The position numbers were made by a program, and so were the translations under genes. Shown one piece after another: positions 33,548 to 42,884 of a DNA stretch of 64,000 nt (positions within the stretch are counted from its first letter, which is position 1; each line of letters opens with the position of its first letter). Where the stretch lies: assembly GCF_003813865.1 (NCBI RefSeq), contig NZ_RMVG01000003.1:1-64000 (forward strand). The letters run 5' to 3'. This DNA comes from Candidatus Pantoea deserta. GTDB taxonomy: Bacteria > Pseudomonadota > Gammaproteobacteria > Enterobacterales > Enterobacteriaceae. The notes beneath the pieces are model-generated. The model did no database searches. It worked only from the letters and a program-made list of their open reading frames with translations, and had not been told where the DNA came from.

Positions 33548-33724
33548 CTATTCCATCATTTTGATGATTTTTTTTAGCGTGCCGGCAGCTAAATCCTTCT
33601 CCGGGTGAGGCAGCGTAATGTGCCAGGGCTTACCCGGCTTTACGAATACGTGATGGCTACCGCGCACGCGAACCAGCATCCAGCCATGTTCCCTCAGAAG
33701 CCTCATCATTTCTTTGCTACTCAA
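33548..33724 (-). CDS. hicA: HicA mRNA interferase toxin
   Basis: 58 residues if translation starts at TTG 33724, which has AGGAGG five bases upstream; this is the usual HicA length. The ATG at 33742 lies upstream of that RBS and would give 64 residues. dsRBD-like HicA fold with the active-site His in RGSHHVFV. Cleaves mRNA in a translation-independent way. Transcribed first, then hicB, from a promoter at 33754-33781. Confidence 0.9.
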   Translation of the reverse strand: MSSKEMMRLLREHGWMLVRVRGSHHVFVKPGKPWHITLPHPEKDLAAGTLKKIIKMME

Positions 33725-33753
33725 AAGCACCTCCTGTGCCATTGCTGGCTTAT

Positions 33754-33781
33754 TTTATACCCACTATAACCACGATTTCAA
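33754..33781 (-). promoter_or_regulatory. hicAB promoter with palindromic operator
   Basis: On the minus strand -35 TTGAAA (33781-33776), 16-base spacer, -10 TATAAA (33759-33754). The palindrome TTATA-N5-TATAA (33755-33769) lies across the spacer and -10, where HicB or HicAB binding would block RNA polymerase. Confidence 0.7.
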
Positions 33782-33985
33782 TTTGTATGAGCCTGGCCCG
33801 TTGAGATGAACCGACAGATTGCCTGGTCAGAGTGTGCTGTCTGGAGAGGTAAGGGAAAGCAAAGCGAAAGCATTCTGCGAGTCGCACCACAGGCGATCAC
33901 ACTTATTTTCAATTTTATCAAACCTGTTTATGCCTTTTGCCGTAAAACGAGCCGCCTGTTTTCCCGTAACCCTGAGGATGAAGTG

Positions 33986-35149
33986 TTGAAAAGGCGTCTG
34001 TTGATTACTCTGACTGGAACTTTACTTTTGGCTTCGCTGGCTCATGCCGACGATATGCCGTTTTCCCTGACGCCGCCGACGATTGACGCCGCTTCATGGG
34101 TGCTGATGGATGCCACCACAGGGCAGGTGCTGACGGCGGGCAATCCAGACGAACGCCGCAATCCGGCCAGCCTGACCAAGCTGATGACCGGCTACGTGGT
34201 AGACCGCGCCATCGACGCCAAAAAGATTACCCGCGACGATGTGGTGCCGGTCGGCAAAGACGCCTGGGCCGCGGGCAATCCGGTGTTTAAAGGCTCCTCG
34301 CTGATGTTTATTAAGCCTGGCGATAAGATCACAGTGCGCGATCTCAGCCGCGGCGTGATTATCGATTCCGGCAACGACGCCTGCGTGGCGCTGGCCGATT
34401 ACGTGGCGGGCAGCCAGCAGAACTTCGTCAATATGATGAACCAGTACGTGCAGAAGCTGGGGCTGACCAACACCCATTTTGAAACCGTGCACGGTCTCGA
34501 CGCGCCAGGCCAGTTCTCTTCCGCGCTGGATATGGCGAAGCTGTCGCGCGCCATCATCAGCGGCGAACCTGACTTCTACGCCATGTACAGCGAGAAAACC
34601 CTCACCTGGAACGGCATTACCCAGAACAACCGTAACGGCCTGCTGTGGGATAACAGCCTGCACGTCGATGGCCTGAAAACCGGCCATACCGAAACGGCGG
34701 GCTTTAATATCATCGCGTCGAACGTCGTCGGCCAGCACCGGCTGATCGCCGTGGTGATGGGCGGCAAAAGCCCGAAAGGGCGCGAAGAGCAGGCGCGCAA
34801 GCTGCTGGTGTGGGGTCAGAATACCTTTGATACCGTGCAGCTGTTCCACGCCGGAAAAGCGATCGGCAGCGAAACTGTCTGGTACGGCAATCCGCACAGC
34901 GTGGCGGTCGGCACCGCAAACGACGTCTACCTGTCGCTGCCGCGCAGCGAGATCCAGAGCGTGAAGGCCAAATATGTGATCAACCGAAAGGATCTTGAGG
35001 CGCCGTTGAAAGCCAACGAAACCATCGGGGAAATTCAGGTCTTCGACAAAGAGAAACAGCTGGCAAGCTATCCGCTGGTGGCGTTGAAAGCGGTGGAAAA
35101 AGCGGGCGTCATTACGCGTATTCAGGACTATCTGAAACAGACGTTTTGA
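33986..35149 (+). CDS. dacD: D-alanyl-D-alanine carboxypeptidase DacD (PBP6b)
   Basis: 387 residues from TTG 33986 (one base triplet after a GTG alternative at 33983); GAGGA is seven bases before the TTG, and the signal peptide starts there (KRRLLITLTGTLLLASLAHA). A longer ATG frame at 33806 adds 60 residues not seen in DacD. Penicillin-binding fold: SLTK (catalytic Ser-Lys), SGN and KTG motifs intact, and a C-terminal amphipathic anchor for the membrane. Removes the terminal D-Ala from murein pentapeptides. Followed by an 11-bp hairpin. Confidence 0.95.
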   Translation: MKRRLLITLTGTLLLASLAHADDMPFSLTPPTIDAASWVLMDATTGQVLTAGNPDERRNPASLTKLMTGYVVDRAIDAKKITRDDVVPVGKDAWAAGNPVFKGSSLMFIKPGDKITVRDLSRGVIIDSGNDACVALADYVAGSQQNFVNMMNQYVQKLGLTNTHFETVHGLDAPGQFSSALDMAKLSRAIISGEPDFYAMYSEKTLTWNGITQNNRNGLLWDNSLHVDGLKTGHTETAGFNIIASNVVGQHRLIAVVMGGKSPKGREEQARKLLVWGQNTFDTVQLFHAGKAIGSETVWYGNPHSVAVGTANDVYLSLPRSEIQSVKAKYVINRKDLEAPLKANETIGEIQVFDKEKQLASYPLVALKAVEKAGVITRIQDYLKQTF

Positions 35150-35150
35150 C

Positions 35151-35400
35151 TCACAGCAGGCGGCCTCCCTGCCGCCTGCTGCGTGCCTTCAGCTCCTCTT
35201 TGACCTGTTTAACTTCGCTGGCTGAAACCGGCGCGGCGGCATTGCCCCAGCTGTTACGCACACAGGCGAGCACGGCGGCGATCTGCGCGTTATCAGGACT
35301 CCGGCAAACAACGGCATGGCGGGGGGCCGTGGGGCGCGCGGCGCTCCTTTCAGAGAGACGGCGGCGGTGACGCCGAGCGTCTACCTGCTCAACGGCTGTC
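35151..35400 (-). pseudogene. Decayed C-terminal fragment of a c-type cytochrome
   Basis: On the minus strand the frame ending at 35151 reads ...AQIAAVLACVRNSWGNAAAP and continues to EVKQVKEELKARS. VRNSWGN is the hallmark C-terminus of cytochrome c subunits of membrane alcohol/sugar dehydrogenases. Upstream, another frame reads MPLFAGVL before it, which in such proteins directly precedes this helix, so a frameshift lies near 35296-35303; a stop also breaks the upstream frame. No CXXCH heme motif survives. It is a relic between dacD and yeeA. The assignment rests on motif memory, not on an alignment. Confidence 0.6.
35154..35181. terminator. Hairpin after dacD
   Basis: 11-bp perfect stem CAGCAGGCGGC / GCCGCCTGCTG with a six-base loop, immediately after the dacD stop. 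It lacks a T-tract, so it may act with Rho or stabilise the mRNA end. Confidence 0.5.
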
Positions 35401-35645
35401 GTCGCGTGACGCCCGGCAGCGTTTTGGCTTTTTTTTCATGGCGCTCTCTTAATTCTGTTATCAAATAAACGAATATGGAAGAAACAGTTATAGGGCTGTT
35501 TTAATAAATTTATGCGGGCGTAGATCTAATGTTGATAATTGTAAGGATGTGTCAAAACTGCCTTGAAATGTAGAAGCGTCATTAAGCCTTAGCAACGTCA
35601 TGGGATACTATAACGCACTTTATAATCCTTAGCCGGAAAGCCACT
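35401..35645. other. Intergenic region before yeeA
   Basis: Mostly AT-rich, with no open frame I can support beyond the cytochrome remnant on its left. No clear promoter hexamer pair was recognised; yeeA starts directly at its right edge. Confidence 0.5.
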
Positions 35646-36704
35646 TTGCGCCCAGATAAGCCCATATCGAACATAGAATTTTGGTTCTATCGCCACTACC
35701 GCAGCGTGCATGGCGTGCGCATTGCCATTGCCTTTTTACTCACCTTTTTACTGGTACGATTTACCGGTATTCCAGAGGGCACCTGGCCGCTGATTACGCT
35801 GGTGGTGGTGATGGGGCCGATCTCCACATGGGGGAATGTTTTCCCGCGCGCCATTCAGCGCATCTGCGGCACCTTCGCCGGTTCCATATCGGGTCTGATC
35901 GCCCTGAAGCTGGAGCTGATGTCGCTGCCGGTGATGCTCGCCTGGTGCGGCGTCGTCATGATGGTGTGCGGCTATCTGACGCTGGGGAAACATCCCTATA
36001 TGGCGCTGCTGATCGGCATCACGCTCAGCGTGGTGGTGGGCGCGCCCGCAGGCGACTTCACCGTGGCGTTGTGGCGCGGCGGCGATGTGATCCTCGGCTC
36101 GCTGCTGGCGCTGCTGTTCAGCGCAATCTGGGCGCAGCGCGCCTACACCCACTGGCGCATCCAGCTGTCCGACTCGCTGGCGGAAATCGCCAAAATTTAC
36201 CACGCCGGTTTCTCGCCGAACCTGATTGACAAGCCGCGCCTGAAGAAGCCGCTGGGCAAGCTGCTCACCAGCGTAGTGAAAATGCGCGCGCTGCTGGTGC
36301 CGGCCAGTAAAGAGACGCGTATTCCCAAATCGGTGTTTGAGGCGATTCAGACCATCAACCGGAATATGGTGAATACCGTAGAGATGCAGATCGAAGCCTG
36401 GTGGGCCTCGCGCGAAAGTCATCTGATCATGCTCAACGCGCCGACGCTGCGCCGCACCCAGCAGATGACGGAAAAAACGATGCGCGCGCTGTCTGTGCTG
36501 GCGCTGCGCGGTGAAACCGAGGAGGTCGTCGCCAACAGCCATGAACTGACGGAGATTACGCGCGAGCTGAAGCAGCTTATCGCCGAAGCCGGCAGCGAGC
36601 GGCTGGAAGAGACGCCGATTTACGGCTATGTCTGGCTAAGCCTGGAGCTGGCGAAGCAGCTGGAGCGTATGACCGATCTGCTGCGTCTCGCGCTGCGCAA
36701 ATAA
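35646..36704 (+). CDS. yeeA: FUSC-family inner-membrane protein YeeA
   Basis: 352 residues from TTG 35646 (MRPDKPISNIEFWFYRHYR), the same length and start codon type as E. coli YeeA. Six N-terminal membrane helices (about 25-165), then a cytoplasmic alpha-helical half. FUSC/aromatic-acid-exporter-like family; function in the cell is not known. GGAAAG precedes the start. In E. coli yeeA also lies between dacD/sbmC and tmaR. Confidence 0.9.
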   Translation: MRPDKPISNIEFWFYRHYRSVHGVRIAIAFLLTFLLVRFTGIPEGTWPLITLVVVMGPISTWGNVFPRAIQRICGTFAGSISGLIALKLELMSLPVMLAWCGVVMMVCGYLTLGKHPYMALLIGITLSVVVGAPAGDFTVALWRGGDVILGSLLALLFSAIWAQRAYTHWRIQLSDSLAEIAKIYHAGFSPNLIDKPRLKKPLGKLLTSVVKMRALLVPASKETRIPKSVFEAIQTINRNMVNTVEMQIEAWWASRESHLIMLNAPTLRRTQQMTEKTMRALSVLALRGETEEVVANSHELTEITRELKQLIAEAGSERLEETPIYGYVWLSLELAKQLERMTDLLRLALRK

Positions 36705-36775
36705 TCACCAGGGACAATGACTTAATGCGAAAGGCGTATTCTTTGCGCTAAGATAAGCGCCAGTCCGATTTTAGC

Positions 36776-36791
36776 GGCGACAATTGTCGCC
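36776..36791. repeat. Palindrome upstream of tmaR
   Basis: GGCGACAATTGTCGCC, a perfect 16-base palindrome 75 bases before tmaR. Possible operator or leader hairpin. Confidence 0.4.
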
Positions 36792-36865
36792 CCGGCTGGC
36801 GAACCGCTAAGCTGAAGGTTATGACTCTACTCCCTGCGTAAGCAGGCCCAATAAAAGGTGCCACC

Positions 36866-37186
36866 ATGGAAAATGCCAAGCAATCATTTCAGGACGTACT
36901 GGAGTTTGTGCGTATGTTCCGTCGTAAAAACAAACTGCAACGTGAAATCACTGATAATGAAAAGAAAATCCGTGATAACCAGAAGCGTGTCCTGTTGCTG
37001 GACAACCTGAGCGAGTACATCAAGCCCGGCATGAGCATTGAAGCGATTCAGGAAATTATCGCCTCTATGCGTTCTGACTACGAAGATCGCGTAGATGAGT
37101 ACATCATCAAAAATGCCGATCTGTCGAAAGAGCGCCGCGACCTGTCGAAAAAGCTGAAATCGCTGGGCGAACCGAAAGCGCAGTAA
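36866..37186 (+). CDS. tmaR: PTS system-regulating polar-localisation protein TmaR (YeeX)
   Basis: 106 residues, DUF496 family, almost entirely coiled coil (heptads from about 15 to 100). In E. coli TmaR assembles at the poles and controls localisation of PTS enzyme I. Start ATG 36866 has a weak RBS (AGGTG). A strong terminator follows the stop within 18 bases, so it is monocistronic. Confidence 0.93.
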   Translation: MENAKQSFQDVLEFVRMFRRKNKLQREITDNEKKIRDNQKRVLLLDNLSEYIKPGMSIEAIQEIIASMRSDYEDRVDEYIIKNADLSKERRDLSKKLKSLGEPKAQ

Positions 37187-37204
37187 ATGCGCGTCAGAGT
37201 GCCG

Positions 37205-37233
37205 AAACCCACGCCGGAGCGTGGGTTTTTTTT
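37205..37233 (+). terminator. Terminator after tmaR
   Basis: AAACCCACGC / GCGTGGGTTT stem, tetraloop CGGA, then T8. A strong intrinsic terminator for tmaR; the lacI-like gene ends convergently just beyond. Confidence 0.95.
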
Positions 37234-37246
37234 GCCTGCAATAACC

Positions 37247-38308
37247 TCAGCGGTTTTGCAGCTGGCGCGCAATCTGCTGAAGCTGCTGCGCCAGCGCGTC
37301 TAAATCCAGCGCCTCGCCGCCCGGCGCGGCGGTGGTTTCGCGCAGCACCAGTTCCGGCTCCAGCGATCGCGTCGGCGGCGCGCGGCCATCCAGCTGCGCC
37401 AGCAACATCTCAACGCTCTGTTCGCCCAGCGCGTGCAGGTCCTGACGCACCGTAGTCAGCGGCGGCTGATACCAGGCGCTTTCCGCGGTATCGTCGTAAC
37501 CCGTGACGGAAATCTGCGCCGGAATCGCCACGCCATGCTGATGCAGCGCGCGCATCGCCCCCAGCGCCATCTGATCGTTGGCCACCAGCAGCGCCTGCGG
37601 CAGGCGGTCCGGCAGCTGTCGCAGCAGCGCCTGGTAGCCAGACTGCGCGCTCCAGTCGCCCTGCAACACGCAAAACGGCGTTAGCTGATGCGCCGCCAGC
37701 GCCTCGCGCCATGCGGCCTCGCGGCGCTGTGCGGAGATGGCCTGCGGCGGCCCGTTCAGCAGGCCAATCTGGCGATGCCCCAGCGCAACCAGATGCTCAA
37801 CCGCCGCTCGCGCGCCGCACGCATTGGAATACTGGCACTGCGCTACCTTCGCCTCAGGCTCAACGTCCATAAAAATAACCGGCTTGCTGCCGCACAGCGT
37901 CTGGATCTGCTCCGCTTCGCTGGCGGCGAGCGGCAGGTTGATCATCAGCGCATCCACGCGCTGCGCCAGCAGTTCATTCACGGTATCGGCGACGCTGTGA
38001 TGGCTGCGCATCGCAATTACCAGATGGTAACCGGCGCGGCTGGCGCGCTGCTGCACCGCCGAGGCGATCTGCGCCGGCGCCATCAGCGCCAGATCGCTGG
38101 TCGCCAGCCCAAGGGTGCGCGTCGTCTTGCCCGCCAGTTGCTGCGCCACGCGGTTTGGCACATAGTTGAGCTGCTGCATGGCCGCTTCCACTTTCGCGCG
38201 CGTGCGCGGCGACACCTGCGGCGAATGATTCAGCACGCGGGAAACAGTCTGATAGGAGACGCCGGCAAGGCGGGCGACGTCGTCAAGCGTAATGGCGCGG
38301 GAAGTCAT
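37247..38308 (-). CDS. LacI-family transcriptional repressor, LacI-like
   Basis: 353 residues from ATG 38308 with GGAG upstream. N-terminal LacI HTH (TLDDVARLAGVSYQTVSRVLN, about residues 6-26) has the same YQTVSR recognition residues as LacI, then the hinge and a periplasmic-binding-like sensor, including SVTGYDDTAESAWYQPPLTTVRQD that parallels LacI's ligand region. No lacZ, lacY or other sugar gene is adjacent, so it is an orphan regulator here. A beta-galactoside ligand is plausible but unproved. Divergent from ydcF-like; both could share control of the 95-base gap. Confidence 0.83.
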   Translation of the reverse strand: MTSRAITLDDVARLAGVSYQTVSRVLNHSPQVSPRTRAKVEAAMQQLNYVPNRVAQQLAGKTTRTLGLATSDLALMAPAQIASAVQQRASRAGYHLVIAMRSHHSVADTVNELLAQRVDALMINLPLAASEAEQIQTLCGSKPVIFMDVEPEAKVAQCQYSNACGARAAVEHLVALGHRQIGLLNGPPQAISAQRREAAWREALAAHQLTPFCVLQGDWSAQSGYQALLRQLPDRLPQALLVANDQMALGAMRALHQHGVAIPAQISVTGYDDTAESAWYQPPLTTVRQDLHALGEQSVEMLLAQLDGRAPPTRSLEPELVLRETTAAPGGEALDLDALAQQLQQIARQLQNR

Positions 38309-38403
38309 TGATTTCTCCACAGGACAGAGGCGGGCAGTGTAGCAAAATTTTCGTCGCGACAGGACGTTCCGCAACGCCTGCGCGCCAACCGACCGGAGGA
38401 GAC

Positions 38404-39183
38404 ATGCAGCTTACCCAACAGGCTATTCAGGATCTCAATCTTATCGCCGCCTGGCTGGCGCTGGACGATATGCCTGTCGCAGGCGACATGGAAGCCGATA
38501 TGGCGATACTGGCCGGGCATGCGGTGCTGCCGAATATTGAAGGCGCGGTGGCGCTGGCAAAACGGTTTTCGCTTCCTTTGCTGCTCAGCGGCGGTATTGG
38601 TCATGCCACCGGCGCGCTGGCGCAGGCGATGGCGCTGCATCCGCTCTACCGTGACATCGACACGCGCGGCAAAAGCGAGGCGCAGATGCTGGCCGACATC
38701 GCTCGCCTGTTTGGCGGCATCGCCGACGATCTGCTGCTGCTGGAAGGGGAGTCGCGCAATTCCGGCGAGAACGCCGCCTTTAGTCAGCGTCTGCTGGACG
38801 CGCAGGGGATTAGACCGCAGCGGGTGGTGCTGATTCAGGACCCGCTGCTCCAGCGGCGGACGGATGCCACCTTTCGCTGGCAGTGGCGCGACCGCGACGA
38901 TGCGCCGGTGTTTATCAACTGGCCGGTCTTTACGCCCGTGCTGGCGCTGGACTCCGGCATGGTGCGTATTACCGGCGCGCCGCCGCAGGGGTTATGGTCA
39001 ATGGAGCGCTTTGTCCAGCTGTTGATGGGTGAGGTGCAGCGCCTGCGCAACGATGAAAAAGGCTACGGGCCGCGCGGCGCAGGTTTCTTTGATGAGGTTG
39101 AGATGCCTGGCGAGATTGACGTTGCCTGGCATCGTCTGGCGGCGCTGCCCGCCGTCCAGGCGCGGCTGGCAGCGAAGCGATAG
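38404..39183 (+). CDS. ydcF: YdcF/DUF218-family protein
   Basis: 259 residues from ATG 38404, preceded by GGAGGAG; the frame further 5' is not used. DUF218 family, related to SAM-binding proteins YdcF/SanA: DMAILAGHAVLPNIEGAV, LLLSGGIGHATG, and ESRNSGENAAFS. E. coli YdcF binds S-adenosylmethionine; its biological role is unclear. Divergent from lacI-like, convergent with panE. Confidence 0.8.
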   Translation: MQLTQQAIQDLNLIAAWLALDDMPVAGDMEADMAILAGHAVLPNIEGAVALAKRFSLPLLLSGGIGHATGALAQAMALHPLYRDIDTRGKSEAQMLADIARLFGGIADDLLLLEGESRNSGENAAFSQRLLDAQGIRPQRVVLIQDPLLQRRTDATFRWQWRDRDDAPVFINWPVFTPVLALDSGMVRITGAPPQGLWSMERFVQLLMGEVQRLRNDEKGYGPRGAGFFDEVEMPGEIDVAWHRLAALPAVQARLAAKR

Positions 39184-40095
39184 TTAACGCGTCTTCAGAT
39201 AGACCTGCAAATTCACATTCACCGCATTTAGCAGCGGTACGCTGACGCCGTTTTGCGCGGCGCGCTGCACCAGGTCGCCGATGATCTGAGCGGCCTCGAT
39301 GTCATAACCCTGGGTCAAATCGCGGTACATCGACGAGGTCATCGGCGTCGCGGGGTTGCTCAGCAGCTCGAAGATTTTCGCCGTTACCGCCGGACGCGGC
39401 TGATAGCCGTCGGCGGTAATGGTCGCCAGCACTTCGCTGAAAATCGCGCGCAGCAGCGCTTCGCCGCCGTCAGCGGTAAGAACCTGCTGCGTATCGCCGC
39501 GCGCCAGACAGCAGACTGCGCCCAGCGTGCTGAGCAGCAGCCACTTCTCCCAGAGTTCGCCGATGATGTTATCGGTGAAAAAGGTCTCCACGCTGGCGGC
39601 GCGCAGCGCCTCATCCACGCGCTGCAAACGCGCATCGTTATGGCCGTCGAGCGCGCCGTAATAGATCTGATGCAGCGCGGTCATCTGCACCACTTCGCCT
39701 TGCTCTCCCAGTGTGGCGTTAATCTTTACCAGCCCGCCAATAACCTTATCGCCGAAGCGATCGCGCAGCGTATCGAAATGGCGCATGCCGTTGAGGATCG
39801 GCATGATCAGCGTCTGCTCGCCAACGGCAGGCGCAATATCCTCTATCGCCTGCGCCAGACCAAAGCTCTTCACCGTCAGGATGATGAGATCGTAAACGCC
39901 GCTCAGCGATCCTGCCTGCGCCAGCTGAGGCTGTAGCTTTTCCACGCCCTGTGGGGTTCGCAGCACCAGCCCGGTCTTCTGGAGCTGCTGGAAACGGCGC
40001 TCGCGCACCAGGAATGTGACGTCACGCCCGGCCTGCGCCAGGCGCGCGCCGAAATAGCCGCCGGTCGCGCCGGCACCTACGATAAGAATGCGCAT
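39184..40095 (-). CDS. panE: 2-dehydropantoate 2-reductase family protein
   Basis: 303 residues. N-terminal NADP motif ILIVGAGATGGYFGARL and the ApbA/PanE C-terminal helical domain with KWLLLSTLGAVCCLARG, containing the catalytic Lys/Glu region. Would reduce ketopantoate to pantoate; but several paralogues with other substrates exist in enterobacteria, so the true panE may lie elsewhere. Not in an operon; arsR-type gene follows 73 bases further upstream. Confidence 0.75.
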   Translation of the reverse strand: MRILIVGAGATGGYFGARLAQAGRDVTFLVRERRFQQLQKTGLVLRTPQGVEKLQPQLAQAGSLSGVYDLIILTVKSFGLAQAIEDIAPAVGEQTLIMPILNGMRHFDTLRDRFGDKVIGGLVKINATLGEQGEVVQMTALHQIYYGALDGHNDARLQRVDEALRAASVETFFTDNIIGELWEKWLLLSTLGAVCCLARGDTQQVLTADGGEALLRAIFSEVLATITADGYQPRPAVTAKIFELLSNPATPMTSSMYRDLTQGYDIEAAQIIGDLVQRAAQNGVSVPLLNAVNVNLQVYLKTR

Positions 40096-40168
40096 AATCG
40101 ATTTTTCCGTTATCAGTTGAGAGTCTTACCTTAAAACCTGGCGGCGGCGGTTGCCAGCGCTGCGTTGT

Positions 40169-40474
40169 TCAGCCGCGCGCCAGCGCAGCCAGCAGCGCAG
40201 CCAGCAGGCCGGGAAAGCGCTGTTCCAGACAGTCGCGGCGTAGCGAAATCAGATTTTCCCGCCCGACGGGACGCTGCCAGATAATGCCGCTGTCGCGCAG
40301 TACGCGCCAGTGATGCGTCATGGTCGATTTCGCGATGTCGCCGCGTAGCGCATTGCAGCTCTGTTCGCCGTGCTGCGCCAGTGACTGCAACACCGCAAGG
40401 CGAACGGGATTGCCCAGCGCAAACAGCACCTGTTCCAGTTGGATGTCGTGCGGCTGCGGATGATTTTCCAGCAT
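40169..40474 (-). CDS. ArsR-family transcriptional regulator
   Basis: 101 residues. Winged-helix ArsR/SmtB fold: LFALGNPVRLAVLQSLA, then CNALRGDIAKSTMTHHWRVLRDSGI as recognition helix and wing GRENLISL. No obvious metal-binding Cys pair (a single Cys in SCNALR and one near the end), so a metal sensor is not supported. Divergent from the EF-G paralogue, with an inverted repeat between them. Likely regulates itself and possibly that gene. Confidence 0.78.
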   Translation of the reverse strand: MLENHPQPHDIQLEQVLFALGNPVRLAVLQSLAQHGEQSCNALRGDIAKSTMTHHWRVLRDSGIIWQRPVGRENLISLRRDCLEQRFPGLLAALLAALARG

Positions 40475-40507
40475 GAAATTCCTGTTCTACGATCTAAGGA
40501 TTGCGCA

Positions 40508-40544
40508 ATTATAGCTCAAACTGTTCGCATTTACTCGTACAGTT
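40508..40544. promoter_or_regulatory. Divergent arsR / EF-G control region
   Basis: A -10-like TATAAT lies on the minus strand at 40513-40508 for arsR; the inverted repeat AACTGT (40519-40524) / ACAGTT (40539-40544) sits immediately upstream of it and could be the ArsR operator. No good -35 was found. Confidence 0.35.
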
Positions 40545-40615
40545 GGCCTAAGCTGCTTAGCGATGGCGCGCAATCCTGCGCGCCGCACCGACAGTCAACC
40601 GACTAAGGACGCATC

Positions 40616-42712
40616 ATGCCCCGAACACTTCCCGTTGAGCGTTACCGCAACATCGGCATCTCCGCGCACATTGATGCCGGTAAAACGACCACAACCGAGC
40701 GCATCCTGTTTTATACCGGAATGAGCCATAAGCTGGGAGAAGTGCACGATGGCGCTGCAACGACCGACTGGATGGCGCAGGAGCAGGAGCGCGGCATCAC
40801 TATTACGTCAGCCGCGGTCAGCTGTTTCTGGCCCGGCATGGACAACGCCTTCTCACCGCACCGCATCAATATTATCGACACCCCCGGTCACGTCGATTTT
40901 ACCATTGAAGTTGAGCGCTCCATGCGCGTGCTGGACGGCGCGGTGATGGTGTATGACGCCGTTGGCGGCGTGCAGCCCCAGTCGGAAACGGTGTGGCGTC
41001 AGGCGAATAAATACCATGTTCCGCGCCTGGCGTTCGTGAACAAAATGGACCGTCAGGGCGCGGACTTCTTCCGCGTGGTGCAGATGATGAAAGACCGGCT
41101 TGGCGCCAGTCCGGTGCCGATCGTCATTCCTGTTGGCGCGGAAGAGCGCTTTAGCGGCGTAGTGGACCTGCTGAAAATGCAGGCGATCTACTGGGACGAG
41201 GCGTCGCAGGGCATGACTTTCAGCTACGCGCCGATTCCGGCCGAGCTGCTGGAGGAGGCGGCGGTCTGGCGCGAAAAAATGGTGTCGGCGGCGGCCGAGG
41301 CGAACGATGAGCTGATGGAAGCCTGGCTGGAGAGCGGCGATCTGGACCATGACCAGATTATCGCCGGGCTGCGCCAGCGCACGCTGCGCAACGAGATCCA
41401 GCCGATGCTGTGCGGCAGCGCCTTCAAGAATAAAGGGGTACAGCGCATGCTGGATGCGGTGATTGAGCTGATGCCGTCGCCCGCCGATATTCCGGCGATC
41501 AAAGGCGTGGATGAAGAGGGGAACGAGGCGGAGCGCCATCCGGGCGATGACGAACCCTTCTCGGCGCTGGCGTTTAAGCTGATGAGCGATCCCTTTGTCG
41601 GCCAGCTGACCTTTGTTCGCGTCTATTCCGGCGTGCTGCGTAAAGGCGACAGCGTCTGGAATGCGGTGAAGGGCAAGAAAGAGCGCATCGGCCGCATCGT
41701 GCAGATGCACGCTAACGCGCGTCATGAGATCGAGGAGATCCGCGCCGGCGACATTGCCGCCTGCGTCGGACTGAAAGAGGTTACTACGGGCGAAACGCTG
41801 TGCGATCCCAATGCCATCATTACCCTTGAGCGTATGGAGTTTCCGGAGCCGGTGATCTCGCTGTCGATTGAACCGAAAACCAAAGGCGATCAGGAGAAGA
41901 TGAGTCTGGCATTGCAACGGCTGGCGGCAGAGGATCCCTCGTTCCGCCTGCACACCGACGAAGAGTCCGGGCAGGCGATCATTTCAGGTATGGGTGAACT
42001 GCACCTGGAGATCATCGTCGATCGCCTGAAACGGGAGTTCGGCGTTGAGGCTAATATTGGCCGACCGCAGGTGACCTATCGCGAAACGCTGCGCAAAGCG
42101 GCGCGCGACGTGGAAGGAAAATTTGTGCGCCAGTCGGGCGGTAAAGGTCAGTACGGCCATGTGGTGCTGACGCTGGAGCCGCAGGAGCCAGGCAGCGGCT
42201 TTCGCTTCGAGGACGCCACCAAAGGCGGCGTGGTGCCGCGCGAATATATCCCGTCGGTGGAGAAGGGGATTCGCGAAGCGCTCAATACCGGCGTGATTGC
42301 CGGCTACCCGATAGTGGACGTGAAAGCGACGCTGACTTTCGGCTCGTATCACGATGTGGACTCATCGGAAATGGCGTTCCGCATGGCGGCCATTCTCGGC
42401 TTTCGCGCCGCCGCGAAGCAGGCCGATCCGGTGCTGCTGGAGCCGGTGATGAAGGTGGAAGTGGAGACGCCGGAAGAGTACGCGGGAGGCATTATGGGCG
42501 ATCTCTCGTCACGACGCGGGCATGTGCAGGGGATGGATGAGCGCTTTGGCGGTCGCATTATCCGCGCCGAAGTGCCGCTGGCGGAGATGTTCGGCTACTC
42601 GACGGCGCTGCGCTCGCTGACGCAGGGACGCGCCACCTACAGCATGGAGTTTGACCATTACGCGCAGGCGCCGCGTCAGGTAGCCGATGCGGTGGTCGCC
42701 GCGCGTCGCTGA
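40616..42712 (+). CDS. fusA2: Second elongation factor G (EF-G paralogue)
   Basis: 698 residues. All G motifs are intact: [14 protein letters not shown] (G1), [11 protein letters not shown] (G2), DTPGHVDFT (G3), NKMDRQGAD (G4), and GSAFKNKG (G5). Domains II, III, IV (with [10 protein letters not shown]) and V follow to VDAVVAARR. It should catalyse ribosome translocation or a related step. The ordinary fusA lies in the str operon (rpsL-rpsG-fusA-tufA), which is not here, so this is an additional copy. N-terminal [15 protein letters not shown] looks closer to beta-proteobacterial EF-G; origin by transfer is inferred. The ArsR gene is its divergent neighbour. Confidence 0.85.
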   Translation: MPRTLPVERYRNIGISAHIDAGKTTTTERILFYTGMSHKLGEVHDGAATTDWMAQEQERGITITSAAVSCFWPGMDNAFSPHRINIIDTPGHVDFTIEVERSMRVLDGAVMVYDAVGGVQPQSETVWRQANKYHVPRLAFVNKMDRQGADFFRVVQMMKDRLGASPVPIVIPVGAEERFSGVVDLLKMQAIYWDEASQGMTFSYAPIPAELLEEAAVWREKMVSAAAEANDELMEAWLESGDLDHDQIIAGLRQRTLRNEIQPMLCGSAFKNKGVQRMLDAVIELMPSPADIPAIKGVDEEGNEAERHPGDDEPFSALAFKLMSDPFVGQLTFVRVYSGVLRKGDSVWNAVKGKKERIGRIVQMHANARHEIEEIRAGDIAACVGLKEVTTGETLCDPNAIITLERMEFPEPVISLSIEPKTKGDQEKMSLALQRLAAEDPSFRLHTDEESGQAIISGMGELHLEIIVDRLKREFGVEANIGRPQVTYRETLRKAARDVEGKFVRQSGGKGQYGHVVLTLEPQEPGSGFRFEDATKGGVVPREYIPSVEKGIREALNTGVIAGYPIVDVKATLTFGSYHDVDSSEMAFRMAAILGFRAAAKQADPVLLEPVMKVEVETPEEYAGGIMGDLSSRRGHVQGMDERFGGRIIRAEVPLAEMFGYSTALRSLTQGRATYSMEFDHYAQAPRQVADAVVAARR

Positions 42713-42884
42713 GTGTTACGCTAACTGATGGCATGGACGCCATCCTGCTCTAATCCCGCCTCACGTCAAACCATTGTCACTATTCTCGTTTTACTTCGCC
42801 TGACGCAGCTTTTAATAATTTTGCGGCATCTCTTTTTGCGCCCGCCGCTGGCGCGCGCCTTTATTCTCTGAGAACAAGGACATT

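Noticed and set aside
40853..41953. 366-codon minus-strand frame inside the EF-G gene
   Set aside because: Antisense shadow of a conserved gene.
40616..42712. TetM-type ribosomal protection protein
   Set aside because: Length, N-terminal motif and domain IV match EF-G rather than tetracycline resistance proteins of about 640 residues.
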